A DNA stretch of 64,000 nucleotides from Sporosarcina sp. (lineage in GTDB: Bacteria; Bacillota; Bacilli; Bacillales_A; Planococcaceae), in NCBI GenBank assembly GCA_029257435.1, contig JARIBI010000045.1, positions 62,001 through 126,000 of the forward strand, written 5' to 3'. A program made the position numbers and the translations under genes. The notes beneath the pieces are model-generated. The model searched no databases and was not told where the DNA came from. It saw only the letters and a program-made list of their open reading frames with translations. This document shows, piece after piece, positions 40,315 to 52,376 of this stretch (the stretch's first letter is position 1; every line of letters starts with the position of its first letter).

Positions 40315-40352
40315 GATCCCACTGATAGAATCAGCGGGATCTTTGCTTTTTA
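40313..40352 (+). terminator. Intrinsic terminator
   Basis: AAGATCCCaCTGATagaATCAGcGGGATCTTTGCTTTTT. Confidence 0.8.
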
Positions 40353-40362
40353 TGACGAATGA

Positions 40363-40569
40363 TCATTGATCGGCTGTGGACACATTTGCCGCTTGAGGAC
40401 CGCGATTACCTTCTATAATTTCAAAAGAGACAAATTGTCCCTCATCCAGCGTTTTAAAACCATCTGCTGTGATGCCTGTGAAATGGACGAAAACATCTTG
40501 TCCGTCATCCGCTTCAATGAAACCGTATCCTTTTTCATTACTGAACCATTTGACTTTACCGTGGTACAT
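40363..40569 (-). CDS. cspD: Cold shock protein
   Basis: [16 protein letters not shown]...DVFVHF; 68 aa. Confidence 0.93.
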   Translation of the reverse strand: MYHGKVKWFSNEKGYGFIEADDGQDVFVHFTGITADGFKTLDEGQFVSFEIIEGNRGPQAANVSTADQ

Positions 40570-40622
40570 AATTATTCCTCCTCGGCGTTAGATGTCTTCC
40601 CACTTAAACCATGGTTAAGTTT

Positions 40623-40651
40623 ACTATACCCCAACCTTTTATGAAGGTCAA
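40623..40651 (-). promoter_or_regulatory. SigA promoter of cspD
   Basis: Minus strand TTGACC-N17-TATAGT. Confidence 0.65.
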
Positions 40652-40684
40652 ACGCACTATCTGATTTTTTGAACTATAAAAGGA

Positions 40685-41329
40685 GTGATTTTGAAAATGA
40701 CATACACTGAACAGTGTGCGATTATAACGAAAGAAATATACGGAAAGTTTGATGCAAGTCATGATTTTGACCATATACTACGGGTTTTGCAAAATGCCTT
40801 TGAAATAATGGAAAGGATGGAAGGGGTCAATCGGACAGCTGTAGAATTGGCAGTCTATCTTCATGATATTGACGATCCGAAGTATTCGGAAGTCACTGGT
40901 ACATCCGCCGCTGCATTATTACAAGAATTAGCTGTTCCACAAGATCTTCAGGAACTTGTTTTAGCTGCCATTGAATCCGTAGCGTTCAGCGGCGGTAATT
41001 CAAAAGAACTAGATTCCATTGAAGGTGCAATTGTTCGAGATGCGGATCGATTAGACGCAATTGGAGCTATCGGCATTGCGCGCACTTTTGCTTATGGGGG
41101 TGCGAAAGGACGTAAACTTTATGACCCGACAGAGAGTATACGCATTAGCATGTCAGAATATGACTACCGTTCTAAAAAAACAGCATCGGTAACCCATTTT
41201 CATGAGAAATTATTTTTATTAAAAGATTTGATGGTCACAGAACGAGGGAAACAACTCGCAGAAGATCGCCATCAATTCATGAAACAGTTTATGAAACAAT
41301 TAGAAATTGAAACAGGGCTATCCTTATAA
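40685..41329 (+). CDS. HD domain protein (YpgQ-like)
   Basis: HDFDHILRV, YLHDIDDPKYS, DADRLDAIGAIGIARTFAYGG. Confidence 0.88.
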   Translation: MILKMTYTEQCAIITKEIYGKFDASHDFDHILRVLQNAFEIMERMEGVNRTAVELAVYLHDIDDPKYSEVTGTSAAALLQELAVPQDLQELVLAAIESVAFSGGNSKELDSIEGAIVRDADRLDAIGAIGIARTFAYGGAKGRKLYDPTESIRISMSEYDYRSKKTASVTHFHEKLFLLKDLMVTERGKQLAEDRHQFMKQFMKQLEIETGLSL

Positions 41330-41343
41330 AATCGAACGCATAA

Positions 41344-41380
41344 AAAAGCAGGCATCACTCTACAAGGATGCCCGCTTTTC
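41344..41380. terminator. Bidirectional intrinsic terminator
   Basis: AAAAGCaGGCATC...GATGCCcGCTTTT between convergent genes. Confidence 0.8.
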
Positions 41381-41891
41381 GTAATGCTTCAAACGCTCGG
41401 TCAAGCTGTTTTTCACTATCCGCCATCACCGTATGTAAGTGTGTATGATCATCTGACAGGGCAGATAGATAAACGGCATTGGATGCTGTAATTTTATCGA
41501 GGAATTCTTTCACTTCCATACGATTGGCAACCATAATGGAGGCAGTTAAGTCGCCATATACAGGATGTTCGACCCGAACATCTTTAACGGTCACACCATG
41601 ATCTACAAAAATCGTCAATTCCTCTTCAGTTTGGTTTGAAGCATGCTGACAGACGGCAATACGTTCGATTTGGTCAGAACGTTCAGAGTCATTCATGTAC
41701 ATATACCCTCTGCTGGTGGCAACAATCGGTTCATCCACTGCTTTTAGCAAATTAATATCACCTACTACTATTTGTCTGCTGACACCAGTTCGTTCGCCAA
41801 TCTCTTTTCCGGTCAATGGAGTATTCGCATGTTTTAATAGCTCAAGAATTTGTGTTCTTCGTTCTTCACTTGCTGACCGATTTGTCGACAT
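41355..41891 (-). CDS. niaR: Niacin-responsive transcriptional repressor NiaR (3H domain)
   Basis: HTH TGKEIGERTGVSRQIVVGDINLL; 3H-domain histidines (VDHGVT, VEHPVYGDL, HTHLHT). Confidence 0.88.
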   Translation of the reverse strand: MSTNRSASEERRTQILELLKHANTPLTGKEIGERTGVSRQIVVGDINLLKAVDEPIVATSRGYMYMNDSERSDQIERIAVCQHASNQTEEELTIFVDHGVTVKDVRVEHPVYGDLTASIMVANRMEVKEFLDKITASNAVYLSALSDDHTHLHTVMADSEKQLDRAFEALRKAGILVE

Positions 41892-41919
41892 TGTTTAGTC
41901 ATCCCCTTTTACCTGTCAT

Positions 41920-43266
41920 TCACTTTTTCTTTCTGAAATCTTTTAGTCGCTCGTAGATAGCGGCTGATTTTTTCTCTTCCCCCGCTAAAACAGGTGTGTA
42001 AAACTGCAGGTTAGCTATAGCGTCCGGTAAATAAGATTGGTTCACCCATCCTCCAAATGAACCGATTGGATGGTCGTGGGGATAGATGTAACCTCCATGT
42101 CCTAGCTTTTCTGCCCCCGCATAATGCGTATCGCGTAAGTGCATCGGTATATCTCCGGTTTTCCCTTGATGGATCGCAGCAATTGCGGCATCCAATGCTT
42201 TATACGCGGAATTGGATTTTGAAGCCAGGCACATTTCGATAACAGCATTCGCTAGTGGGATTCGTGCTTCGGGCATCCCTAAACGGATTGCGGCATCTGT
42301 TGCTGCAGCTACATGAGGGCCGACTTCTGGTGCAGCGAGTCCGATATCTTCGTAAGCCATTACGAGCAATCGGCGGTTCACGGCGACCAAATCTCCAACT
42401 TCGAGCAAGTGTGCTAAATAATAGAGAGCGGCATCCGTATCACTGCCTCTAACCGATTTTTGTAAAGCAGATAAAAGATTATAATGATGTGAACCGTTTT
42501 TATCACCGAAAACTCCGATTCTTCCAATTAAGTTCTCAATGAGCCAATCTTCAATTAGCACGGTACCTTCTTCTTCGTCAGAAGCTGATATGAGAGATTC
42601 GAGTAAAGTCAGTGCTTTACGTGCATCCCCGTTGACACCTTCAGCAATTTTTTCAATTTGTTCATCTGTGATTTGAATGGTTTGTTTTCCAAGACCTCGG
42701 GCTTCGTCAGTGAGTGCACGGTTAAGCAAAACAATTAAATCTGTTTTTTCAAGCCGGTTCAGCTGAAGGATTTCACCGCATCTTGAACGTATAGCGGGAT
42801 TGACGTCATGGAAAGGATTTTCTGTCGTTGCCCCGATTAAAACGACTGACCCATTTTCAACATGAGGCAGAAGCGTATCTTGCTGTAATTTATTAAACCG
42901 GTGGATTTCATCCAAAAACAAAATGACTTTCCCTGTAATACGCGCTTCGTCTACAACACGTTCAATATCTTTTTTTCCCGAAGTGGTTGCATTTAATGGG
43001 ATGAACGTCAAATTGGTTGAACCGGCAATTGCGTAGGCAAGAGAGGTTTTCCCAATACCCGGTTCCCCGTAAAGTAACATGGAAGGCACATGGCCGTTTT
43101 TAATCATCCGATAAAGCGCCGTATTTTGACCGATGACGTGCTGCTGACCAGCAATTTCATCAATCGTACGTGGCCGCATTCTAAATGCTAGAGGTTCGTT
43201 GTGCATGGTATCCCTGCTTCCATTCAAAAGTGTTCTGTAGAATTTAGTATACATGTGCAATCGCAT
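41920..43266 (-). CDS. rarA: Replication-associated recombination protein A (AAA ATPase)
   Basis: PLAFRMRPRTIDEIAGQQHVIG, YGEPGIGKTSLA, LDEIHRFNK, GYIYPHDHP; start likely ATG 43206. Confidence 0.93.
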   Translation of the reverse strand: MRLHMYTKFYRTLLNGSRDTMHNEPLAFRMRPRTIDEIAGQQHVIGQNTALYRMIKNGHVPSMLLYGEPGIGKTSLAYAIAGSTNLTFIPLNATTSGKKDIERVVDEARITGKVILFLDEIHRFNKLQQDTLLPHVENGSVVLIGATTENPFHDVNPAIRSRCGEILQLNRLEKTDLIVLLNRALTDEARGLGKQTIQITDEQIEKIAEGVNGDARKALTLLESLISASDEEEGTVLIEDWLIENLIGRIGVFGDKNGSHHYNLLSALQKSVRGSDTDAALYYLAHLLEVGDLVAVNRRLLVMAYEDIGLAAPEVGPHVAAATDAAIRLGMPEARIPLANAVIEMCLASKSNSAYKALDAAIAAIHQGKTGDIPMHLRDTHYAGAEKLGHGGYIYPHDHPIGSFGGWVNQSYLPDAIANLQFYTPVLAGEEKKSAAIYERLKDFRKKK

Positions 43267-43342
43267 GAAGTCATTTCAAGGAAGCCGAGTGTTCGAATAT
43301 GATATACTATCTGAAGCAATTTCAAACAAAGGACGATGTCTT

Positions 43343-43765
43343 ATGAGAATATCAACAAAAGGAAGATATGGATTAACCATAATCGTTGAACTTGGCAAAA
43401 GATACGGAGAAGGTCCGGTTCCGTTACGGAAAATTGCGGAAGAACAAACTTTGTCAGAAGCATACTTGGAACAACTCATTCCATTGCTTCGAAACGGCGG
43501 TTTGGTTAGAAGTATAAGAGGGGCGTATGGCGGCTACAAATTGTCAAAAGAACCATGCGAAATGACAGCGGGGGATGTCATCCGCCTTCTCGAAGGTCCC
43601 ATTCAGCTTGTAGAAGGGCTGGAAGAAACAGATATCCCACAGCAATCACTTTGGCTGAAAATCAGTGAAGCAGTTCGCGAAGTACTGGATACGACTACCA
43701 TTGAAGATTTAATTCAATCTGAGCTGAACCAACCAAAATCAGACGGTTACATGTTTTATATTTAA
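43343..43765 (+). CDS. cymR: Rrf2-family cysteine metabolism repressor CymR
   Basis: MRISTKGRYGLTIIVELG...LSEAYLEQLIPLLRNGGLVRSIRGAYGGY; ATG 43343. Confidence 0.93.
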   Translation: MRISTKGRYGLTIIVELGKRYGEGPVPLRKIAEEQTLSEAYLEQLIPLLRNGGLVRSIRGAYGGYKLSKEPCEMTAGDVIRLLEGPIQLVEGLEETDIPQQSLWLKISEAVREVLDTTTIEDLIQSELNQPKSDGYMFYI

Positions 43766-43778
43766 AGGAGTTGTCAGC

Positions 43779-44927
43779 ATGAAAACACCTATCTATTTAG
43801 ATCACGCAGCGACGACGCCTATACGGCCTGAAGTCGCACAGATATATATGGAAACAATGCAAACAGTTCCTGGCAATCCTTCCAGTGTACACAGCCATGG
43901 AAGGCTCGCAAGAAAACAGGTTGACGATGCGCGGCAAATACTTGCCCGCTCGATCCACGCTGAACCAAGCGAGGTTATTATGACTTCGGGCGGAACAGAA
44001 GCGGATAATCTTGCGGTCACAGGAACAGCAATGAGCAGAAAGCATCTTGGGAAACATATCATTACAACAGCGATTGAGCATCATGCTGTGCTGACTACCT
44101 GTGAAACACTTGAAAAAAACGGATTTGATGTGACGTATTTACCGGTAGACCGGAATGGACAAGTGACTGTTCAGCAAGTAGCGGAAGCGCTTCGCGAAGA
44201 TACAATTCTTGTCTCCATTATGTATGGCAATAATGAAGTAGGAACTATCCAGCCCATCGAAAAAATCGGGCAATTAGTAAAAGAACACCAAACACTATTT
44301 CATACTGATGCTGTCCAAGTTTATGGCGTTCTGCCGCTCAATGTTTCCGAGTTGCACGTTGACTTAATGTCCGTTTCTTCCCATAAAGTGAACGGCCCTA
44401 AAGGCGTGGGTTTCCTTTATCAACGTAAAGGAATTGACCTTTTACCAATTATGCATGGCGGTTCACAGGAACGAAAACGACGTGCAGGAACTGAAAATGT
44501 TCCTGCGATTGCTGCATTTGCAAAAGCTGTACAACTTTCCACTGAAGAGCAGCTTGAAAATGCGGTACGCTATACATCATTTCAAACGAATATGAGAGCA
44601 ACGTTTAAACAGCTGGGGGTCAACTATGAACCCACTATTGAAGAAGGAACTCCTGTGCTTCCTCATATTTTCAATGTGCACTTTCCTGGAACAGACATTG
44701 AATCGCTGCTTGTCAATTTAGATTTAGACGGCGTTTCCGTATCCAGCGGTTCTGCTTGTACTGCGGGTTCTCTGGAGCCTTCTCATGTTCTGCTTGAGAT
44801 GTTCGGAGAAAAATCACCACGTCTTCGAAGTTCTGTGCGTATCAGTTTCGGCTTCGGCTTAACAGAAGAAGACGTACAACATGCGGCAGAACGGATTGCT
44901 CGTATCGTAATACGCACTGTGAAATAA
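43779..44927 (+). CDS. iscS: Cysteine desulfurase
   Basis: YLDHAATTPIRPEV, SSHKVNGPKGVGFLY, SSGSACTAGSLEPSHVL. Confidence 0.95.
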   Translation: MKTPIYLDHAATTPIRPEVAQIYMETMQTVPGNPSSVHSHGRLARKQVDDARQILARSIHAEPSEVIMTSGGTEADNLAVTGTAMSRKHLGKHIITTAIEHHAVLTTCETLEKNGFDVTYLPVDRNGQVTVQQVAEALREDTILVSIMYGNNEVGTIQPIEKIGQLVKEHQTLFHTDAVQVYGVLPLNVSELHVDLMSVSSHKVNGPKGVGFLYQRKGIDLLPIMHGGSQERKRRAGTENVPAIAAFAKAVQLSTEEQLENAVRYTSFQTNMRATFKQLGVNYEPTIEEGTPVLPHIFNVHFPGTDIESLLVNLDLDGVSVSSGSACTAGSLEPSHVLLEMFGEKSPRLRSSVRISFGFGLTEEDVQHAAERIARIVIRTVK

Positions 44928-44950
44928 CACCTAAAAGGAATGAATTATAA

Positions 44951-46072
<1,122 letters not shown>

Positions 46073-46085
46073 GGGAGAACTAAAA

Positions 46086-46763
46086 ATGGGACACAATGAA
46101 CAAGCGATAGAAGCGCTGCAATCCGGTAACTTTGAAAAAGCAGTGGAAGAATTCATTAAAGCGGCAGAAGAAGCACCGGACGATCCAGTCGGTTATGTAA
46201 ATGTCGGGAATGTATTTGCTTCCATTGGAGACATTGAAAAAGCGGAACCGTTTTTCCAAAAAGCACTTACGTTAGATGGTGAAATGGGAACTGCGTTTTA
46301 TGGATTAGCCAACCTTTACTTTAACGAAGAACGATACGAAGAAGCGACAACTCTTTATGAGAAAGCAATTTCATGCGGTGTTCAAGAATCGGATGCCTAT
46401 TTCATGCTAGGGAAAAGTTTGGAGCGTGCAGAAAAAGGACGTTTAGCACTGCCGTATTTGCAGCGGGCACTTGAATTAGCACCTGACGATCTGGAAGTAC
46501 GTCTATCTTATGGGATTTTGCTCGCAAATGAAGGGGTCTATGATCTAGCTGAAGACCAATTCAAATCGATCCTGGAAGAAGAACCAGAAAACTCTGATGC
46601 TCACTTTAACCTAGGGTTCTTATATGCGGTTTCTACAGAAGACAAGGCACAAGCGCTGCATCATTTAGAGCGTGCTTACACGATTAACCCCGAACATGTC
46701 CAAGCTCGATATATCTACGACATGATTCAAATGGGAGAAAAAAACGAATCCGCTGACGAGTGA
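46086..46763 (+). CDS. yrrB: TPR repeat protein (YrrB-like)
   Basis: Canonical TPR repeats; ATG 46086 preferred over 46044; between mnmA and recD2. Confidence 0.88.
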   Translation: MGHNEQAIEALQSGNFEKAVEEFIKAAEEAPDDPVGYVNVGNVFASIGDIEKAEPFFQKALTLDGEMGTAFYGLANLYFNEERYEEATTLYEKAISCGVQESDAYFMLGKSLERAEKGRLALPYLQRALELAPDDLEVRLSYGILLANEGVYDLAEDQFKSILEEEPENSDAHFNLGFLYAVSTEDKAQALHHLERAYTINPEHVQARYIYDMIQMGEKNESADE

Positions 46764-46777
46764 GGTGACGCAAAACT

Positions 46778-49288
46778 ATGGAAAAAACCGATTCAGCAGT
46801 TCAAGAAGAACCTTTTTTAATTGGCAGAGCGGTCGTGACGATTTTCCATAATCCTGATAGTTTGTTTACAATTGCCAAACTGAAAGTGCGAAAAACAAAT
46901 TGTTCGTTTGAAGGGAAAGAAATTGTCGTCAAAGGGAACTTTCCTAAACTATCTGAAGAGGAAGAGTACCGGTTTACGGGGAGACTTATCAATCACGCAA
47001 CGTATGGTCAGCAATTTGATGTAAAGACGTTCCAAAAAGAATTACCGGCAACTGAAACCGGGTTAATTCACTACTTGTCAGGAGACATGTTTCCTGGAAT
47101 CGGACGAAAAACCGCTGAAACGATTATTAATCATTTGGGTCCGGAAGCGATTCGTAAGATTATGGAAAATGAAGATGTCTTGGATGAAATTCCACGTCTT
47201 AACTCTGAAAAAAAAGAGACACTCGTTTCCGTTCTTCGGGATAATCTTGGTTTAGAGCGGACCATTGTCAGATTGAATGAATGGGGATTTGGACCGCAGG
47301 TTGCGATGAGGATTTATCAAACATATAGAGAAGAAACGATTGAAAAGCTGACTGAAAACCCATATCGGCTTATTGAAGATGTGGAAGGAGTAGGATTTCA
47401 ACGTGCGGATGAACTTGGCAGGCAGCTAGGAATCACAGGCACTCATACTTCTAGAATTCAAGCTGCAATCTTGCATACAATCAACACAGGGATTCTCTCG
47501 AGCGGTCATGTGTACTTGGAAGCTGTTCAAGTGTTACCGGAAGTCAAACGTCTTTTGGAATCCAGTCAACCCGAAGAAATTCCCTTCAAACTTATTTCCA
47601 CGGCTATAATTGAATTGGTAGAGGAAAGCCGTTTGAGTGCAGAACAGCGCAAACTCTATTTGCCTTCATTATATTTTTCAGAACTGGGAATTGCTTCGAA
47701 GATGGAACGTATCTTGGACCAGGATCGAGAAAATACATTTCCGTCCTCGGAAATGAGAAAAGCCATCGGGGAAACGGAAGAACGTCTGGATGTTAACTAT
47801 GCAGAAACGCAAATTGCTGCTATTGAACAAGCGCTTAATTCGCCTGCCATGATCTTAACGGGGGGACCGGGAACAGGGAAAACGACAGTCGTAAGAGGTC
47901 TCGTTGAAGTGTACGCAGAGCTTCATGGCTTGACGCTTGATCCGAAAGAGTATGCCAAAAAGGAAGAGCCGTTTCCGATCATCTTAGCTGCTCCTACAGG
48001 GCGCGCTGCAAAGAGACTATCGGAGTCTACCGGTCTGCCAGCAATGACAATCCATCGGCTTCTAGGCTTTACCGGGCAAGAAAAAGAAGAAGAAACCGAA
48101 CGTGAAATAAAAGCGAGACTGGTCATTATTGACGAGGCCTCTATGCTGGATACGTGGCTCGCGCATCAATTATTGAAAGCAATCGATGATGATGCTCAGA
48201 TTTTGTTTGTCGGAGACCAAGACCAGCTTCCTTCTGTGGGCCCTGGACAAGTATTGCGTGATTTTTTAGAGTCCGGCACAATACCTGTTGTTGAACTGAC
48301 TGAAATTTATCGCCAAAGTGCTGGTTCGACAATTATTGAACTGGCGCATGCCATCAAAAAGTCTGAACCGCTTGGAGATTTAGCGATGAAAACTTCTGAT
48401 CGTTCATTTATCCGTACAGATGCCGACCAAGTAACAACTGCAGTTAGCCAGATTGTGAAAAATGCATTAGCGAAAGGTCAAGCGATTAAGGATATTCAAG
48501 TACTGGCACCAATGTACAAAGGTCCTGCAGGCATTGATGCGCTGAATTCGATGATTCAGGAAATGGTGAATCCCGCTTCTTCTGGCCGCAAGGAAGTGAC
48601 GTTCGGAGATGTTGTATACCGAATCGGCGACCGTGTGTTGCAACTCGTCAATCAGCCAGAAAGCAATGTCTTTAATGGGGATATGGGTGAAGTGATCTCA
48701 ATCCTGAAAGCCAAAGAGACGATTGAGAAAAAAGATCTGATGATTGTCTCATTTGACGGGATTGAAGTAACCTACGAGCGATCGGATTTAAATCAGTTAA
48801 CGCTGGCCTATTGCTGCTCTATTCATAAGTCACAGGGAAGTGAATTCCCTACAGTCATTATGCCGGTTGTCCGAAGTCATCGTAAAATGCTTCGCCGTAA
48901 TTTGCTGTACACAGGAATTACTCGAGCCAAAAACTTTCTAATTCTTTGTGGCAGCCCTAACGAATTTGCAGAAGGCATCGCTCGGATGGACGAGCGTGAA
49001 AGGCAGACGACTCTTAAAGAACGGCTGCGCGGTGAAAGCCCGGAACCTGTTGGAACCGAACCTCCTAAAGCTGAGACGGTCATCTCTGATCGAGCAGAAT
49101 CGACTAATACAGCGGATGCTTTGACGAATGCATCTGCTCAAACAGGTCCAGCAGGTGAAACCGTGGAAGTTGTCCAATCCCATAAGGAATTGCCGCATGT
49201 TTTATCTATTGAAACGATTTTGGATGTGGACCCATTGGTAGGGATGAATGGTGAAAGTCCTTATGATTTTATGGGGAATGTGGATTGA
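46778..49288 (+). CDS. recD2: ATP-dependent RecD2-like DNA helicase
   Basis: LTGGPGTGKTTVVRG, DEASMLDTWL, GDQDQLPSVGPGQVLRD, SIHKSQGSEFP. Confidence 0.96.
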   Translation: MEKTDSAVQEEPFLIGRAVVTIFHNPDSLFTIAKLKVRKTNCSFEGKEIVVKGNFPKLSEEEEYRFTGRLINHATYGQQFDVKTFQKELPATETGLIHYLSGDMFPGIGRKTAETIINHLGPEAIRKIMENEDVLDEIPRLNSEKKETLVSVLRDNLGLERTIVRLNEWGFGPQVAMRIYQTYREETIEKLTENPYRLIEDVEGVGFQRADELGRQLGITGTHTSRIQAAILHTINTGILSSGHVYLEAVQVLPEVKRLLESSQPEEIPFKLISTAIIELVEESRLSAEQRKLYLPSLYFSELGIASKMERILDQDRENTFPSSEMRKAIGETEERLDVNYAETQIAAIEQALNSPAMILTGGPGTGKTTVVRGLVEVYAELHGLTLDPKEYAKKEEPFPIILAAPTGRAAKRLSESTGLPAMTIHRLLGFTGQEKEEETEREIKARLVIIDEASMLDTWLAHQLLKAIDDDAQILFVGDQDQLPSVGPGQVLRDFLESGTIPVVELTEIYRQSAGSTIIELAHAIKKSEPLGDLAMKTSDRSFIRTDADQVTTAVSQIVKNALAKGQAIKDIQVLAPMYKGPAGIDALNSMIQEMVNPASSGRKEVTFGDVVYRIGDRVLQLVNQPESNVFNGDMGEVISILKAKETIEKKDLMIVSFDGIEVTYERSDLNQLTLAYCCSIHKSQGSEFPTVIMPVVRSHRKMLRRNLLYTGITRAKNFLILCGSPNEFAEGIARMDERERQTTLKERLRGESPEPVGTEPPKAETVISDRAESTNTADALTNASAQTGPAGETVEVVQSHKELPHVLSIETILDVDPLVGMNGESPYDFMGNVD

Positions 49289-49313
49289 CAACACTTTCTG
49301 ACTTCCTTATAAT
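49285..49313 (+). promoter_or_regulatory. Consensus SigA promoter of alaS
   Basis: TTGACA-N17-TATAAT; -35 overlaps the recD2 stop codon. Confidence 0.8.
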
Positions 49314-49342
49314 CCAAGTATAGCTTGAATACAAAACACATT

Positions 49343-49557
49343 GATGGAGAAAGTATGCATAATGGCGTGTGGAAAGAGAGGCTTCCCCTGGCTGAAAGGG
49401 AGCTCGCACAATGATTGCAGAAAGCTGCTCCGGAGTGCGGGTGAACCCTGCCGTATGCCGCGTTAAGGCAACTCAAGATGCCGAGGTCTACGTTCTCGGC
49501 AATGAGGGTGGTACCGCGAATTACACTTCGTCCCTTTCCAGGGGCGGAGTTTTTTAT
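49343..49557 (+). promoter_or_regulatory. T-box leader of alaS
   Basis: AGAGAG and GGCTGAAAGGGAGC stem I elements; T-box core AATGAGGGTGGTACCGCG at 49501-49518; terminator ACTTCGTCCC...GGGGCGGAGTTTTTT. Confidence 0.93.
49525..49557 (+). terminator. T-box regulated intrinsic terminator
   Basis: ACTTCGTCCCtttccaGGGGCGGAGTTTTTT. Confidence 0.9.
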
Positions 49558-49661
49558 TTTCAGCTAGATTGGAATAGACTATTAGAGGCGTAGTATAAGC
49601 CCATATCCCAATTTCACCATGCATGTACTAATAAACGCTTATCTCCAAGGAGGAATTGTTG

Positions 49662-52292
49662 ATGAAATCACTGACAGCATCAGAAATACGCAGTTTGTTT
49701 CTAGAGTACTTTAAAGAAAAGGGCCATAGTATCGAGCCATCAGCACCACTCGTTCCAATCGATGACGCATCACTTTTGTGGATTAATAGCGGTGTCGCAA
49801 CACTTAAGAAATATTTCGATGGTCGTGTTGTTCCTGAAAATCCACGGATCGTCAACGCTCAAAAGTCTATTCGTACAAATGATATTGAAAACGTCGGCAA
49901 AACTGCGCGCCACCATACGTTCTTCGAAATGCTCGGGAACTTTTCAATCGGCGACTATTTCAAAGAAGAAGCAATTGTTTACGCATGGGAATTTTTAACG
50001 CATCCCGATTGGATCGGATTTAACCCCGAGTTGTTGTCCATTACGGTCCATCCTGAAGACGAAGAAGCATATACGATCTGGAAAGAGAAAGTTGGTTTGC
50101 CTGAAGAGCGGATCATTCGTCTGGAAGGAAACTTCTGGGATATTGGTGAAGGGCCAAGCGGACCAAACTCTGAAATTTTCTATGACCGCGGACCTTCTTA
50201 CGGAGATGATTTCTCCGATCCAGAACTTTATCCAGGCGGAGAAAATGACCGCTATTTAGAAATTTGGAACTTGGTATTCTCGGAATTTAACCACAATCCA
50301 GACCATACGTACACACCGCTGCCAAAGAAAAATATTGATACTGGAATGGGTCTGGAGCGAATGGCTTCTGTATTACAAGGAGTTCCAACAAACTTCGATA
50401 CGGATCTTTTCTTGCCGATCATTCATGCAGTTGAAAAAGTTTCCGGCGAAGCTTATGGTGAGAATGCCGTAAAAGATACAGCATTTAAGGTCATTGCAGA
50501 TCATATCCGTACAGTTGCGTTCGCTATCGGTGACGGTGCACTTCCTTCAAACGAGGGGAGAGGATATGTGCTTAGACGTCTCTTGCGCCGTGCTGTAAGA
50601 TTTGCAAAACAACTTGGCATAGATCGTCCATTCATGTATGACCTTGTTCCTGTTGTGGCTGACAAAATGGCCGATTTCTATCCGCAGGTAAAAGAAAAAC
50701 AAGAATTCATCATGAAAGTCGTGAAAAATGAAGAAGATCGTTTCCATGAAACATTAACAGAAGGCATGAGTATGCTGAGCGGTATTTTAGCAAAAGCGAA
50801 AACTGCACAACAGCCAACTGTATCGGGTGCAGATGCATTCAGACTTTATGATACCTACGGATTCCCATTTGAGTTGACTGAAGAATTTGCAGAAGAAGCA
50901 GGAGTCGCAGTGGATGAAGCTGGTTTCCGTAATGAAATGGAAGCACAGCGAAAGCGGGCACGAAGCGCCCGTCAAGATGTCGATTCTATGCACGTTCAAT
51001 CCGGAGTACTTGGCGACATCCATGAATCTAGTGAATTCATAGGGTATGATCAGCTGGAAAGTGAATCCAAAATTGTTGTCCTCTTAAAAGACGGCGAACT
51101 GGTTGAGCGAGCAATTATTGAAGATGAAATTCAATTTGTTCTCGATCGTACTCCTTTTTATGCTGAAAGCGGGGGGCAAATCGCAGACAAAGGAATGATC
51201 GCGAATGATTCATTTTCTGCAGAAGTGTTATCCGTTAAGAAAGCACCAAATGGACAGCATTTGCATACGGCAATTGTCCGTTCAGGTGAAGTAACACCGT
51301 CAACATTTGTCCGGACACAAGTGAATAAAGCAGATCGCTCATTGACTGTTAAGAACCATACGGCAACACATTTATTGCATAAAGCATTGAAAACTGTACT
51401 TGGAGACCATGTTAACCAAGCGGGTTCTTATGTAGGACCAGATCGCCTTCGCTTTGACTTCTCACATTTTGGACAAGTCACGAAAGAGGAATTAGAGCAA
51501 ATCGAACAAATCGTCAACGAAAAGATCTGGGAAGATATCGCGGTTTCAATTGAACAAAAAGGGATTGAAGAAGCGAAGGAAATGGGTGCAATGGCGTTGT
51601 TTGGAGAAAAGTACGGTGACGTCGTGCGCGTCGTGTCTGTCGGGGACTACTCGCTAGAGCTCTGTGGTGGATGTCACGTACACTCTAGCGGAGAAATCGG
51701 TGTTTTCAAGATTGAATCAGAGAGCGGTATCGGTGCAGGAACACGCCGGATTGAAGCCGTGACTGCAAAACAGGCATATCGTTCATTTAAAGATGAGGAA
51801 GCTGTTTTAATTGAAGCTTCGTCACTTCTAAAAACCAATCCGAAAGAGCTTGCGGCTAAGGCAGCATCTTTCCTTGGTGATTTGAAGGAATTGCAACGTG
51901 AAAACGAGTCACTTTCTGCAAAACTGGGGAACAGCCAGTTGACCGACGTATTAGCGAACGCAAAACAGATTGACGATATGACAGTTATTGCTGCGCGTGT
52001 CGATACAAAAGATAATAATGCGCTGCGTCAAATGATTGATGAGCTAAAACAAAAGGTAGAAAAAGGTATAATCGTATTAGGTGCAGCCTCTGAAGGCAAA
52101 GTTATGCTTGCGGCAGGGGTTACTGAAGACTTGAAAGGTCAACAGCACGCAGGAAAAATTGTCAGTCATGCGGCTTCATTATGCGGTGGTAAAGGCGGTG
52201 GCCGTCCTGATATGGCAATGGCTGGAGCGAAAGACGTCTCAAAACTTGATGAAGCGCTTCTTTCCGTGTATGATTATGTCAAATCTGTTTAA
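49662..52292 (+). CDS. alaS: Alanyl-tRNA synthetase
   Basis: [24 protein letters not shown]-type core ([19 protein letters not shown]), [21 protein letters not shown] 49662. Confidence 0.97.
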   Translation: MKSLTASEIRSLFLEYFKEKGHSIEPSAPLVPIDDASLLWINSGVATLKKYFDGRVVPENPRIVNAQKSIRTNDIENVGKTARHHTFFEMLGNFSIGDYFKEEAIVYAWEFLTHPDWIGFNPELLSITVHPEDEEAYTIWKEKVGLPEERIIRLEGNFWDIGEGPSGPNSEIFYDRGPSYGDDFSDPELYPGGENDRYLEIWNLVFSEFNHNPDHTYTPLPKKNIDTGMGLERMASVLQGVPTNFDTDLFLPIIHAVEKVSGEAYGENAVKDTAFKVIADHIRTVAFAIGDGALPSNEGRGYVLRRLLRRAVRFAKQLGIDRPFMYDLVPVVADKMADFYPQVKEKQEFIMKVVKNEEDRFHETLTEGMSMLSGILAKAKTAQQPTVSGADAFRLYDTYGFPFELTEEFAEEAGVAVDEAGFRNEMEAQRKRARSARQDVDSMHVQSGVLGDIHESSEFIGYDQLESESKIVVLLKDGELVERAIIEDEIQFVLDRTPFYAESGGQIADKGMIANDSFSAEVLSVKKAPNGQHLHTAIVRSGEVTPSTFVRTQVNKADRSLTVKNHTATHLLHKALKTVLGDHVNQAGSYVGPDRLRFDFSHFGQVTKEELEQIEQIVNEKIWEDIAVSIEQKGIEEAKEMGAMALFGEKYGDVVRVVSVGDYSLELCGGCHVHSSGEIGVFKIESESGIGAGTRRIEAVTAKQAYRSFKDEEAVLIEASSLLKTNPKELAAKAASFLGDLKELQRENESLSAKLGNSQLTDVLANAKQIDDMTVIAARVDTKDNNALRQMIDELKQKVEKGIIVLGAASEGKVMLAAGVTEDLKGQQHAGKIVSHAASLCGGKGGGRPDMAMAGAKDVSKLDEALLSVYDYVKSV

Positions 52293-52376
52293 CTGAATCC
52301 GGCTACTGAAAGCATGGCTTGTAAGGGTCATAGTATTGGTTAGCCGATCGGACAAATTGAAAGCGGGGTGTCGATT

